From: Syntrophaceae bacterium
Lineage (GTDB): Bacteria; Desulfobacterota; Desulfomonilia; Desulfomonilales; Desulfomonilaceae
Direction of reading: 5' to 3'
Length of the DNA: 39,397 nt
NCBI GenBank assembly: GCA_031292235.1
Contig: JARLHM010000233.1
Coordinates: 1 to 39,397, forward strand
Position numbers and translations under genes: made by a program. Under the pieces are notes generated by a model, which was given only the letters and a program-made list of their open reading frames with translations, had not been told where the DNA came from and searched no databases. Shown here in pieces: positions 18,569 through 28,548 of this stretch (position 1 is the first letter of the stretch; each line of letters starts with the position of its first letter).

Positions 18569-20464
18569 TTACTCTCTCTCAAGCACTTCGTCGGCTACGT
18601 CTTTCAGACCTAGTTCTTCTAGCTTTTCCCTCGTCGGGATACCGGTTTTCTTGTCCCAGCCTCGTAACTCATAATATTCGTTTTTCATTTCCTCGAATTT
18701 CTCGCGGTCGAGGACTTGCCCCTCGTATTTTCCCTTTTTGAGAGGTTGTTCGAAAAACTTCTTTGGAAGGGAATCATCCTCTCTTCTTAGTCCCTGACGC
18801 ACGTCGAACATCCGCTCGAGGTTCCTGATTCGCTCTGACACCTTGAGCATTCGATCGACTGGCCAGTCCTTTCCAGTGACCACATTGAAGAAGCGAGTGG
18901 CCATTTCAATATCCTGGAAGATAAAAAGCCCGTAGAGCCATTTGCATATACCGAGATTATCGGCGACACGTTCCATGTGCTCCGAAATAATGGTGGCGAG
19001 GGCTTTGCCTTTGTATTCTATAGGAATTGCCGCTTCTTCGCTTCCGAACTGTTCTTTAGCGACTTTTTGGAACCATTCAGGCGCATGATGCCAATCCACT
19101 TCCAGTAATGCGTTGCGTAACGGCAATGGGTCCCCTCGATGACCAACCGCTTGACCAAGCGCGGACCCGTGGTAAGCACGGAATTCGTATGCGTGAGGAG
19201 CCAATCCCTTTACTTGGTCCACTCGTTCCAGCGCTTCGGGACCGATGCTATTGGCGAACGATTTTTGTCCCTCAGCGAGAAGGTCTCCGTAGCCTTCTCT
19301 GTTTCCAATTTTGAGGATCGTGGAGAGGATTGCCTCCTTATTGCCTCGTTCCATAGGTATCCCGTCGGTATCCTTAGCAGTAATGACGCCCTCGTGATAG
19401 AGTTCCATGAGCAGCCCTATTGAAGCAGACGTCTCGGTACAATCTATACCCAGTTTGTTAACTAATAGTGTGGCTTCCCAGAAAACGTCCATATCGAGGT
19501 TCCAGATTCCGCCTGTGAATCCGCTAAATGGCTCACACGACGTGACGCCTTTTCCCAGTTTGGGAACGGAGATGAAATTCATGCAGCGATTAGGGCAGCA
19601 AAAACATCCCACATTTTTGGTCTGGTATTTCTCAATGTATGCTGGTCCTTGATAATTCTGAATAATCTCTTCCCAGTTCACGTCTTCGAAGTAACCCACT
19701 GGGAAGAAGCTGAAATCGTACATCATGGTCATTGAACGCGCGACACCCCAGTTGGAAAGCTCCTGGTAGGCTGGATGTTCTCGCATTTCCGTCACGACCT
19801 TAATAGAGAGGTCCAGCAGTTCCTGAGGCCTGGCGACCTTCACCGCTCCTCTTGCTCGTACTGCGACTGCCTTCAGGTTCTTGGACCCCATGACAGCGCC
19901 CATGCCTGTTCTGCCAGCCGCATCACCGGTCTCGGTAATGATGCAGGCAAAGCGGACGAGTTTTTCACCACCCGGACCAATGCATACGATTTTTATTTCG
20001 GGGTCTCCGAGTTCGTCCTGAATCGCCTTTTGGGTTTCATGAGTGTCCTTTCCCCAGAGATGCTCTGCGCTGAGAATCTCGACCTTTCCCTCGTTGATCA
20101 ATATGTAACAAGGTTTGTCGGCTTTCCCAACGATTACCACATGATCATATCCGGCGTATTTTAGTTCCGGCCCCCAATAGGCCCCAAAGTTAGATTTTGC
20201 CCGCAGGTTACTCATCGGGGACAGGGCAGTCACGTCGACCCGACCGGAACCCGGCATGGCCGTACCTGTAAGGGGTCCCGTGCTAAAGATGAGAGGATTC
20301 CCAGGATCCAAGGGGTCAGTTCCAGGGACATAATTGTCGTAGATCAACCTAACACCGATGCCCCGGCCACCAATATAATCTTCGATGTAGGCCTCTGTGG
20401 GTTCAGTTGTGAAAGCGCCGGAGCCGAGATCAATTTTAAGTATCTTGCCTGCCCATCCGTACAT
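18569..20464 (-). CDS. Aldehyde:ferredoxin oxidoreductase family (tungstopterin) enzyme
   Basis: MYGWAGKILKIDLGSG..., GRGIGVRLIYDN, GRTGMGAVMGSKNLKAVAVRG-like, CFCCPNRC (CxxCxxxC), NLGICKW. Confidence 0.95.
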   Translation of the reverse strand: MYGWAGKILKIDLGSGAFTTEPTEAYIEDYIGGRGIGVRLIYDNYVPGTDPLDPGNPLIFSTGPLTGTAMPGSGRVDVTALSPMSNLRAKSNFGAYWGPELKYAGYDHVVIVGKADKPCYILINEGKVEILSAEHLWGKDTHETQKAIQDELGDPEIKIVCIGPGGEKLVRFACIITETGDAAGRTGMGAVMGSKNLKAVAVRARGAVKVARPQELLDLSIKVVTEMREHPAYQELSNWGVARSMTMMYDFSFFPVGYFEDVNWEEIIQNYQGPAYIEKYQTKNVGCFCCPNRCMNFISVPKLGKGVTSCEPFSGFTGGIWNLDMDVFWEATLLVNKLGIDCTETSASIGLLMELYHEGVITAKDTDGIPMERGNKEAILSTILKIGNREGYGDLLAEGQKSFANSIGPEALERVDQVKGLAPHAYEFRAYHGSALGQAVGHRGDPLPLRNALLEVDWHHAPEWFQKVAKEQFGSEEAAIPIEYKGKALATIISEHMERVADNLGICKWLYGLFIFQDIEMATRFFNVVTGKDWPVDRMLKVSERIRNLERMFDVRQGLRREDDSLPKKFFEQPLKKGKYEGQVLDREKFEEMKNEYYELRGWDKKTGIPTREKLEELGLKDVADEVLERE

Positions 20465-20465
20465 G

Positions 20466-20954
20466 TTATTCCTCCCCCAGCGCTGTCCGCACCAGCGATG
20501 GAATTCGGTCCGCATTTTCAAGCAATTTTAGGTAAGCTTCCTTTGACATCTCCTCATAAGAAAGCGCCCCTGTAGGGCAAATCTTTACGCATGTTGGATC
20601 TCCATCGCAGAGGTCGCACTTCAAGACATGGCCAGTGTCTTGATCCACGAATGTGGCGCCGAAGGGACATGCAAATACGCAACTCAGGCAACCAATACAT
20701 CGAAAAGGATCAACCTCCATCGCCCCAGTGGAGAAGTTTCGGAACGTGGCGCGTTTGGGGCAAACCATTTCACAGGCTGGTTTTTCACATCTCATGCAAT
20801 TTATGGGGACATAGATCCCCTCCTGCTCCCACTTGACCACATGTATGCGGCCCTTGGAAGGACTACAGTATCCTTCATGTTTTAGGGAGCAGTAGTTTTC
20901 ACAAGCTCTGCAGCCCGAACATTTTTGAGCGTCAACAATTAAAGTCTTTATCAT
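20466..20954 (-). CDS. 4Fe-4S ferredoxin-type electron transfer subunit (DmsB/HycB-like)
   Basis: CSGCRACENYCSLKH, CMRCEKPACEMVCP, CIGCLSCVFACP, CDLCDGDPTCVKICP. Confidence 0.93.
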   Translation of the reverse strand: MIKTLIVDAQKCSGCRACENYCSLKHEGYCSPSKGRIHVVKWEQEGIYVPINCMRCEKPACEMVCPKRATFRNFSTGAMEVDPFRCIGCLSCVFACPFGATFVDQDTGHVLKCDLCDGDPTCVKICPTGALSYEEMSKEAYLKLLENADRIPSLVRTALGEE

Positions 20955-21031
20955 ATGTTGATCCCTCCTGTTTTATGGAGATCAGAGGGTTGTTTCATGC
21001 TAGCGCCAAGGTGGCGTCTTAGACTTACAAC

Positions 21032-22342
21032 TTAAAAAGGAAGCAATGCCTCTTCTATTCTTACCTTGGTAAGCTTAGGATCATGGTTCCAGTCAGCAGA
21101 CTCTTCCACGACCTTCTTCGCTATCAGGCACTTCAGGGCGTTATTCTGCGTCGCCGAATCGAGAATCTCTATTTCTTCTACTATGCCGCGACTATCAGTT
21201 TTGTAGCGGTGGGCAATTAATCCATCAGGAGACTCGATGGCCGCAAATCCTTCTCCTTTAATCTCAGTGGGAATGTTACGAATTACAGGGCCTGTAAGGC
21301 TTTCCTGCCGGTAAAGATCCACCATTCTCCCAGCAGCTTGGAAGATTTCCACTTGTAGGGCCCGATACGCGTTAGCTATGCCGAATGTTGGCGTACTGCC
21401 AAATGTGTCCTCAAAAGATTTCCAATTCTCCCCCGAGAGGGGGAACCCTATTTCTTTTTGGGATTTGAGTCTTGCCAGTGGTCCCACGAAATAGATACTG
21501 GTAACTTTCTCAGAGTCTAACGAATTCCATCCTTTTTCTTTCAGGAATGCAAAAGGTTTGTAGGTCCAGGGCTCTTTCTGAAAGCCTATTTTCTCAAAAA
21601 TCTGGTCCGCAGGGAATTGGCAAGTCAGTTCACCAGAGGAATCAGATACTTGTACTTCGTTGCTATTCCCGGGGATTGTTAGAGATAGAATAGGTTGAAT
21701 ATCAAAATCATAAAGCAGTTCCTCAGGTTTGAGATCGGCAAGGACCCTGGCCAGTTTAATAGAGAAACTTAAGCAACTTCGGCCTATCTCGGAAAGACGA
21801 TCATAATATGGCTGTTTCAGGAAACGGCTCACTCCGCCTGGTACCGCTGAAATAGGATGGTCCGCTCTCCCTCCCAGGATTTTTGTGGCCTCCTGCGCCA
21901 GCGCCACATGCCGCATGATCTGATCAATCAGGTCACGTGGAACAGAATGCTGATCAATGTTCCTTTGACTCAAGCTGAAATCTTCAAACGGGTTTGAATG
22001 TGAACTCAAGAAAAAATATAGTTTCCTCATGTGACGGACGAAAAATAGGGTTTGGAGTAACGCATCCCTCATATTTACCGCTAGGGGCGGAGGAGTCACG
22101 TTGAACAGCGAATCGAGGGCCATAGCAGAAACCAGATGATGCGCAGGAGACAGAATTGTCAGGATCCGAGGGAGTTCTTCAACCGGTCTACCAATGCACA
22201 TCCTAGAAAGATTCAGTTTGGTCATCACCTGGAGAAAGGTCTTTGGGGGCCCGCCGTTTTCGATTACCATCACGCGGGCGAGTTCTTCCATCCATCTCAG
22301 AGGCTCAAGAATTGTCCGGCGCATGCTTGGCTTCCTCCGCAT
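21032..22342 (-). CDS. NiFe-hydrogenase large-subunit-like protein lacking the metal-ligating cysteines
   Basis: CIGRPVEELPRILTILSPAHHLVSAMALDSLF aligns with the GRP..PRIVPRICGICPVSHHLA..KALD block; C-term VRIEEALLPF* where DPCxxC is expected; overlaps/follows the small-subunit-like ORF. Start could be 22324. Confidence 0.8.
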   Translation of the reverse strand: MRRKPSMRRTILEPLRWMEELARVMVIENGGPPKTFLQVMTKLNLSRMCIGRPVEELPRILTILSPAHHLVSAMALDSLFNVTPPPLAVNMRDALLQTLFFVRHMRKLYFFLSSHSNPFEDFSLSQRNIDQHSVPRDLIDQIMRHVALAQEATKILGGRADHPISAVPGGVSRFLKQPYYDRLSEIGRSCLSFSIKLARVLADLKPEELLYDFDIQPILSLTIPGNSNEVQVSDSSGELTCQFPADQIFEKIGFQKEPWTYKPFAFLKEKGWNSLDSEKVTSIYFVGPLARLKSQKEIGFPLSGENWKSFEDTFGSTPTFGIANAYRALQVEIFQAAGRMVDLYRQESLTGPVIRNIPTEIKGEGFAAIESPDGLIAHRYKTDSRGIVEEIEILDSATQNNALKCLIAKKVVEESADWNHDPKLTKVRIEEALLPF

Positions 22343-23306
22343 TAGGCGTCCTTAGCGCACACTGAGTGGCAAGAGTATATCTGTAGAATGTTCCAGCCAA
22401 ATCAACAAAAGTCTTTGTCAGTCCTTCAATTTCTGATGCTTCCGTGGAGTCGAATGTGGAGCTTACAGCGGACACCATCTTTGCGCCTGGATCAAAAACC
22501 GCTTCGGCTTTTCCAAAACAACCTCGGCATGCGGCGCCAACGGCAGTGCACAAACCACCGCATCCTTCACGGGTTGCAAGCCCCTGGCATAGGATGCCTT
22601 GTTCGAGGAGGCACCGACCGCTGTCAGGATCTATCTCATAAGGCCGATAGAAACCACGGAATTTCTTTTCTTCCTTGATTCTGGAACAACTCGCGCATAC
22701 CGCCTTTTCACCGGCAAAAACACTGCCTCGAGGTGGAACAATACCCGAAGTTATGGACTCTGCGAGCGCCATTGGCAGTCTGGATGCGGTGAAAGAAATC
22801 CTGGTAGGAGAATCTCCCATATAAACCAGTGATTGGATTGCGGCCCAAAGAAAATCTCGAGTAGGTGGACAACCTGGGACGAAGTAGTCGACATCTACAA
22901 TATGTTCGAGGGCAAAAACACGTGATTCCAATTTGGGGAGTAAGAACTCATTTCCCTCATCCAAATGTTCGGGTCGATTTTCAGGTGTTTCTGGATGAAG
23001 GTCGGTGAGACTAGGAAGACCTCCAAAAGCTGCGCAGGCCCCACAAGCTACCATCAATTTGGAATTGGAACGCAACCTGACGGCCGCTATCCGATCGGCC
23101 TCAGTCCTTATTGCTCCTGCGAAGAAACAGACGTCGACAGGTCCCTGCTCATTCAGACCATCCCATTGAGAACCCAGCACATAGGGCCAGAAGACTATAT
23201 CTGCGCTTCTGGTCAAGGATCCCAGATCATAGTGGATGTCCAGGATCGTGTTTTCGCAGGCGGCGCAACCGGTTGCGGTGTAAACGGCCAACTTCTTTTT
23301 GGGCAA
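22305..23306 (-). CDS. F420-non-reducing hydrogenase small-subunit-like (MvhG-type) Fe-S protein
   Basis: ATGCAACENTILDIH, VACGACAAFGGLPSL, VPGCPPTRDFLWAAI motifs and C-terminal cysteines. Confidence 0.88.
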   Translation of the reverse strand: MPKKKLAVYTATGCAACENTILDIHYDLGSLTRSADIVFWPYVLGSQWDGLNEQGPVDVCFFAGAIRTEADRIAAVRLRSNSKLMVACGACAAFGGLPSLTDLHPETPENRPEHLDEGNEFLLPKLESRVFALEHIVDVDYFVPGCPPTRDFLWAAIQSLVYMGDSPTRISFTASRLPMALAESITSGIVPPRGSVFAGEKAVCASCSRIKEEKKFRGFYRPYEIDPDSGRCLLEQGILCQGLATREGCGGLCTAVGAACRGCFGKAEAVFDPGAKMVSAVSSTFDSTEASEIEGLTKTFVDLAGTFYRYTLATQCALRTPNAEEAKHAPDNS

Positions 23307-23307
23307 C

Positions 23308-23742
23308 TCAGGCGACTCCCTTCAAAGGTTTTTGTGAACTAGGCATGCAAGGCCCCAAATTGCGGACATCTTCTATCATCTCATTCATTAGTTTCGCATA
23401 AAGCGGTGATTCGGATGCGGCTATCCATTCCAATCGGAAACGCTTTTCCTCAACGCCAAGCTCGGAAAGCAGTTTTCTTAGAAGAAACGAACGCCGTAGG
23501 GCCTTGATGTTCCCTGCCAGGTAATGACAGTCTCCGGGATGGCAACCGGCTACAAGAACTCCATCAGCTCCGGAAGCAAATGCTTTGATTACGTAACTTG
23601 GATCTACCATGCCGGAACAGAATACACGGATAACACGAACATTCGGCTTTTGAACGAAACGAGACACCCCTGCCGCATCAGCGGCTACGTAAGAACACCA
23701 ATTACAGAGGAACGCTATTATTTTCGGTTCAAATCTAGTCAT
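23308..23742 (-). CDS. Hydrogenase iron-sulfur subunit (MvhD/BamF-like)
   Basis: KIIAFLCNWCSYVAADAAGVSR...VRVIRVFCSGMVDPSYVIKAFASGADGVLVAGCHPGDCHYLAGN. Confidence 0.95.
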   Translation of the reverse strand: MTRFEPKIIAFLCNWCSYVAADAAGVSRFVQKPNVRVIRVFCSGMVDPSYVIKAFASGADGVLVAGCHPGDCHYLAGNIKALRRSFLLRKLLSELGVEEKRFRLEWIAASESPLYAKLMNEMIEDVRNLGPCMPSSQKPLKGVA

Positions 23743-26700
23743 GACGCCAGTATCCCTTCAATTTGAGCGAAAATTTGGTCTGGTGTGTAATGCTGCACTT
23801 CAATGGCGGCAACGGGGCAGGCCGCTGCGCATGTGCCACATCCCTGGCATAACGCCTGATTAATTGAAGCGACCTTCCTTTGTTCATCAAAAGAGATGGC
23901 ATTGTAAGCGCACATTCCGACACAAGTCCGGCAGCCGGTACAAAGTCTCTCGTCCAAATTTGCCACAGTAGGGTCAATTTCTACCTGGCCCATACTGAAC
24001 AACGCTAGGACCTCCGCCGCCGCGGCTCCACCCTGCGCGACTGATTCAGGGATGTCTTTGGGACCCTGGCAGCCCCCGGCAAGATAAATACCAGCAAGTG
24101 ATGTCTCTACCGGGCCGAGCTTGGGATGCAACTCCATAAAGAAGCCATAGCGGTCTGTCGAGAGATTAATTGCTCTGCCTACATTCATGTAGTCCTTCTG
24201 GGGGACTAGACCCGTAGCAAGCACGACAAGATCGGCCTCAACCTCAACAGGGTGTCCAACGAGGCTATTTTCACCCCGAACGATGAGTCGACCACCTTCC
24301 TCAAAAACCTTTGCTACCCGTCCACGTATGTATTGGGCTTCTTCTTGCTCGATAGCCCGGCGCAGGAATTCTTCGTACCCTTTTCCACCAGCCCGGTTGT
24401 CTATATAGAAAACATAAGCTTGCCCGTCTGGATTGTGATGCTTAAAGATGCTCAACTGCTTCGCGCTAATCATGCAGCAGACTTTGGAGCAATATTCGTA
24501 ACCCTTTGCCCTGTCACGAGACCCCACGCATTGGATGAAAACAACACTTTTTGGTACCTTGCCGTCGCTTGGGCGAACAACCTTGCCTCCGGTAGGACCT
24601 GATGCGTTACAGAGCCGTTCGAACTGAAGATTGGTAATAACATCGGGATACTTACCATGGCCATATTCAGGGTACTTGCCTGCATCAAAAATATCTATCC
24701 CAGTCGCGACGACTATGGCTCCTACTTCCAGTTCCCGTATCCGTTCGGTCTCACTAAGGTCAATAGCCTGAGGACCACACTTGCGAACACATTCTCCGCA
24801 TTGGCAGCACATTCCACATGCCAGGCACCGTTGGCCCTCGGTCATAGCCATTTCTGCAGTGAAACCCAATTCTATGGGTTCGAAAGATTTTTTGCGTTCT
24901 TCGGGAGGAAGAACCGGCATGGCGCTGCGCTCAATTGGTCTCGCTCTGTTCTTTTCCGCTTCGCCAATTTCAGGAGCTACCTTGCGCTCGGCGGGCCTAA
25001 TTTCTCTCAAACCACCGTGTTTGATATAGCTGTCGATAGACAGGGCGGCCTGTCGGCCATGGGCCACCGCCTGCACGAATGTTGCTGGACCAAGAGTGCA
25101 ATCCCCGCCGGCAAATACCCCGGGCCGGTTAGTCGACATGGTTTCGGTGTCAATTGAAACTGTCCCGCCAGGCCCTGTTTCAAGACCCAGGCTGTTTGTG
25201 AAATTGTTTTCCGGCGACTGGCCTATGGCTACGAACACCGTTTCACACTGCAATTCCACGGTTTCGTTTTCGTCGTAGGTAGGCTTGAAATTCCCATTTG
25301 CATCAAAAACAGATGTGCAACGTTTGAATTCAACCGCACATATTTTGCCATCTCTGTCGATAAAACGCTTAGGCCCTAATGAATTCTGGATTGTTACACC
25401 TTCTTCCAGAGCTTCATTTAATTCACGTTCCCATGCGGGCATTTCATGCCTGGCCTCAAGGCACAATAGATCAACCTTGGTCGCCCCAAGCCTAAGCGCT
25501 GTCCTCGCCACGTCCACTGCTACGTTGCCGCCACCGATTACAATTACACTTTTTCCTACATGAACCTGTTCATTCAGGGCAACTTTTCTAAGTAGGTCAA
25601 TCCCGCCCATAACGCCTTTGAGGTCTTCCCCCTCCAGATTGAGCTTACGACTCACGTGAAGACCAGTGGAAAGGAAGACGGCCCGAAATCCCTCATCTTC
25701 AAGGCTTTCGAAGGTGAGGTCTTTTCCGAAGGTTATCCCGGTCCTAATGGTGACCCCCATATCACGGATGTTTGCGATTTCCGCCTCAATGACGTCTCGC
25801 GGCAGACGGTACGCCGGGATCCCAACTGTCAGCATTCCACCTGCGACAGGCAACTTTTCGAATACCGTTACTTGATATCCTTCGATGGAAAGATAGTAAG
25901 CCGCAGAAAGTCCCGAGGGGCCAGAACCTATGACAGCGACCTTTTCTTCACGACTCTCCTTCATAGGGGGATTTGGCTGAAGGCCAGTTTCTTTCTCGTG
26001 GTCGCCCAGAAATCGCTTTGTGAAACAAATGGCAGTAGGGGCGTCAAGCTGACCTCTTTTGCAGGCGTCTTCGCAAGGTCGCACGCAAATTCTTCCACAG
26101 GCCGATGCGAAGGGCATGCGTTCCCTGACCAACGATAAAGCTTCGTCAAATTTTCCTACTCCGGTAAGAGTCATGTACCCCTGAACGTTTACTCCTGCCG
26201 GACAAGCCGATTGGCACGGAGGCATTCCTGCCCTCAGGATAGAGTAAGTGTTCGGTATTGCTTGGGGAAAGGGTCGGCTTATGGGATGTCGAGTAGTCAT
26301 CCCAAGTTCGAAGGGACTAGGGATATTTATAGGACAGACTTGTTGACAATCGCCGCAACCCGTGCACTTCTCGACACTGACGTAACGGGGACGTTGAAGC
26401 ACCCTAACCTTGAAGTTACCAACAAACCCGCTGACCTCAATAACTTCTGATTTGGTCATTGTCTCAATGTGCGGGTTTCGCCCAACTTCACTGGTCTTTG
26501 GGGTCAGAATGCAGCCTGAACAGTCAAGGGTAGGGAAGGTCTTATCAAATTGGGCCATTTTTCCGCCAATGATCTCTTCCTTTTCAACCATAAAGACCTG
26601 GTAACCTGCTTTGGCGATCTTCAGCGCCGCAGTTATACCGGCGATTCCTCCTCCTACAACCAAGGCTGTAGGGTTAACCGATTTCTTGGAACCCGTTAAC

Positions 26701-27095
26701 GGTTCATGATGTGTAACTCTGGCTATGCCGCCACGAATCAAATCCTTAGCCTTGTCCGTCGCCGCATCGGGGTTATCTGATACCCATGAACAATGTTCGC
26801 GAATATTTACCATTTCGAAAAGATAGGGGTTCATCCCGGCCGCTGAAACTGCATTCCTGAATGTCGGCTCATGCATTTTGGGAGAGCAGGAAGCCTCGAC
26901 CACATGATCAAGGCCAAGTTCGGCTATGTCGTCACGAATCATTTTTTGGCCGGGTTCGGAACACATGTATTTATAGTCGCGGCATACAGCGACCTCTCCA
27001 ATTTCGGACGATAGTTCCTCAGCTATTTTGTGGCAATCCACAGTTCCGCCGATGTTAGTTCCGCAATGGCAGATGTAAACTCCGACTTTTTTCAT
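23739..27095 (-). CDS. HdrA-like FAD/4Fe-4S protein with embedded GltD-like NAD(P)H oxidoreductase domain
   Basis: N-term VGVYICHCGTNIGGTVDC; TALVVGGGIAGITAALKIAKAGYQV; CTGCGDCQQVCP; internal GltD-like ACGRICVRPCEDACKRG...KVAVIGSGPSGLSAAYYLSIEGY; C-terminal ferredoxin motifs. Confidence 0.93.
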   Translation of the reverse strand: MKKVGVYICHCGTNIGGTVDCHKIAEELSSEIGEVAVCRDYKYMCSEPGQKMIRDDIAELGLDHVVEASCSPKMHEPTFRNAVSAAGMNPYLFEMVNIREHCSWVSDNPDAATDKAKDLIRGGIARVTHHEPLTGSKKSVNPTALVVGGGIAGITAALKIAKAGYQVFMVEKEEIIGGKMAQFDKTFPTLDCSGCILTPKTSEVGRNPHIETMTKSEVIEVSGFVGNFKVRVLQRPRYVSVEKCTGCGDCQQVCPINIPSPFELGMTTRHPISRPFPQAIPNTYSILRAGMPPCQSACPAGVNVQGYMTLTGVGKFDEALSLVRERMPFASACGRICVRPCEDACKRGQLDAPTAICFTKRFLGDHEKETGLQPNPPMKESREEKVAVIGSGPSGLSAAYYLSIEGYQVTVFEKLPVAGGMLTVGIPAYRLPRDVIEAEIANIRDMGVTIRTGITFGKDLTFESLEDEGFRAVFLSTGLHVSRKLNLEGEDLKGVMGGIDLLRKVALNEQVHVGKSVIVIGGGNVAVDVARTALRLGATKVDLLCLEARHEMPAWERELNEALEEGVTIQNSLGPKRFIDRDGKICAVEFKRCTSVFDANGNFKPTYDENETVELQCETVFVAIGQSPENNFTNSLGLETGPGGTVSIDTETMSTNRPGVFAGGDCTLGPATFVQAVAHGRQAALSIDSYIKHGGLREIRPAERKVAPEIGEAEKNRARPIERSAMPVLPPEERKKSFEPIELGFTAEMAMTEGQRCLACGMCCQCGECVRKCGPQAIDLSETERIRELEVGAIVVATGIDIFDAGKYPEYGHGKYPDVITNLQFERLCNASGPTGGKVVRPSDGKVPKSVVFIQCVGSRDRAKGYEYCSKVCCMISAKQLSIFKHHNPDGQAYVFYIDNRAGGKGYEEFLRRAIEQEEAQYIRGRVAKVFEEGGRLIVRGENSLVGHPVEVEADLVVLATGLVPQKDYMNVGRAINLSTDRYGFFMELHPKLGPVETSLAGIYLAGGCQGPKDIPESVAQGGAAAAEVLALFSMGQVEIDPTVANLDERLCTGCRTCVGMCAYNAISFDEQRKVASINQALCQGCGTCAAACPVAAIEVQHYTPDQIFAQIEGILAS

Positions 27096-27967
27096 GATGA
27101 AAAACCTTTTTGTCTCAGTACAGGAAGAGGATCAATTATGTGGTGGTTCAGTCCAAGTTCTGAGGGTGATAAACCAAAGGCCAGACCAATCAACTGTGTA
27201 AAGTAGACAATTGGGATTTCATACTTTTTGTTTTGTTTTGAACTGATATCACCCTGACGCATATCCAGGTTGGCTTGACAAAGCTGGCAGACAACCACAA
27301 TCATGTCGGCCCCTCGCCATGCAGCCTCTTTCAGCAGCCTTCCGCTAAGTTCAATTACCTTCTGAGTTTTGCTAAGAGCAAGCCCGGCTCCGCAGCATTC
27401 CGTTTTAAAATCCCAATCCAAGACGTCCGCTCCCAATGCCGCCATCACCTCATCTAGCGAGGTTGGAGATTCCGGGTTGTCAAACTGGGCCACACTAGGT
27501 GGTTTGACAACGTAACAGCCGTAGTAGGGGATTAACTTCAGACCTGTCAGAGGGGTTTTGACTTTGGATATAATTGGTTCCAACCCTATTTGTCGCCGGA
27601 TGAAACCCAATAAATTATGAATAGTCAATTTCCCCACTATTTCAGCCTCGATAACTTCCTGGGTCCTTCGTTTCAGTTCGGGGTCAGTCTTAATATCTTC
27701 ATTGGCGCTTTTAAGACGTCGAAAACAAAACGGACATGGGGCTACAACATCTGTAATGTCTGTTTTTTCTATCAACGCCAAATTTCGGGCTGAAAGAGCG
27801 GTCGATAGCAGACTGTTCATTTTGAGCGCAGGGGAAGCCCCACAACACGACCAGTCTTGCGACTCCTGAAGCTCGACGCCAAGACTGCGGCAAACATATC
27901 GGACCGAAACATCGTAAGGTCTGGCAGTTCCCTCGAGTGAACAACCGGGATAATAACTTACTTTCAT
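27092..27967 (-). CDS. HdrB-like (CCG-domain) subunit
   Basis: SYYPGCSLEGTARPYD, DWSCCGASPA, APCPFCFRRL, TECCGAGLALS. Confidence 0.95.
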   Translation of the reverse strand: MKVSYYPGCSLEGTARPYDVSVRYVCRSLGVELQESQDWSCCGASPALKMNSLLSTALSARNLALIEKTDITDVVAPCPFCFRRLKSANEDIKTDPELKRRTQEVIEAEIVGKLTIHNLLGFIRRQIGLEPIISKVKTPLTGLKLIPYYGCYVVKPPSVAQFDNPESPTSLDEVMAALGADVLDWDFKTECCGAGLALSKTQKVIELSGRLLKEAAWRGADMIVVVCQLCQANLDMRQGDISSKQNKKYEIPIVYFTQLIGLAFGLSPSELGLNHHIIDPLPVLRQKGFSS

Positions 27968-27970
27968 GGA

Positions 27971-28540
27971 CTATTCTCCCTGTCCGCCCTTTCTAACTTT
28001 CTCAAAAATTCGGGAAACACGCGGGTCCTTCTTCCAACCTTTCAGGAGTTCAAAGGGCGAAATTGCGCCTTTGCGCATCAAGATAATTCCCTTGTCCATG
28101 TCCTTCAAAAAGTGTCTGGTCCTAAAGTTGTAGGTGGCTACTGTTCGCAATTCTTTTACTCTGCCGTATTTCTCCACAGATTTTAGGAAAATTTCCTCAA
28201 ATAGGTGAATATCGGGTTCGGAAGGCTGGACGCCCTCCTTTTGAGCTATCTCGCATAAAGCTGTTGCGACCTCATACATGTTGATCTCTACTGGGCAACG
28301 AGTCATGCAAGTCCCACAACTGACGCAATACCACCATAGCGGGTTACTAAGGGCCTCGTCTTTTAAACCAGATAGAATCTCGGCCACTAATTGTCTTGGG
28401 CCGGGAACATTCTCAGAGGCGACAGGACAACTACCCGAGCATTTGCCACACTGGAGGCATTCCAAGAGGTTTTGGCCGCTCTTGTCGATTACCTGCCGCA
28501 AGAAATTTTTTTCCGAAGCGTCGCCTGTGAACCTGAACAT
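27971..28540 (-). CDS. HdrC-like 4Fe-4S subunit
   Basis: CLQCGKCSGSCPVA and CVSCGTCMTRCPVEINM. Confidence 0.95.
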   Translation of the reverse strand: MFRFTGDASEKNFLRQVIDKSGQNLLECLQCGKCSGSCPVASENVPGPRQLVAEILSGLKDEALSNPLWWYCVSCGTCMTRCPVEINMYEVATALCEIAQKEGVQPSEPDIHLFEEIFLKSVEKYGRVKELRTVATYNFRTRHFLKDMDKGIILMRKGAISPFELLKGWKKDPRVSRIFEKVRKGGQGE

Positions 28541-28548
28541 AAATTTTC

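Noticed and set aside
21032-22342. Functional group 3 NiFe hydrogenase (MvhA)
   Set aside because: The L1 and L2 metal-ligating cysteines are absent, so H2 activation is unlikely.
24657-26138. Long plus-strand ORFs (166 aa and 160 aa) antisense to HdrA-GltD
   Set aside because: Shadow ORFs opposite a clear coding frame; no recognisable motifs or RBS.
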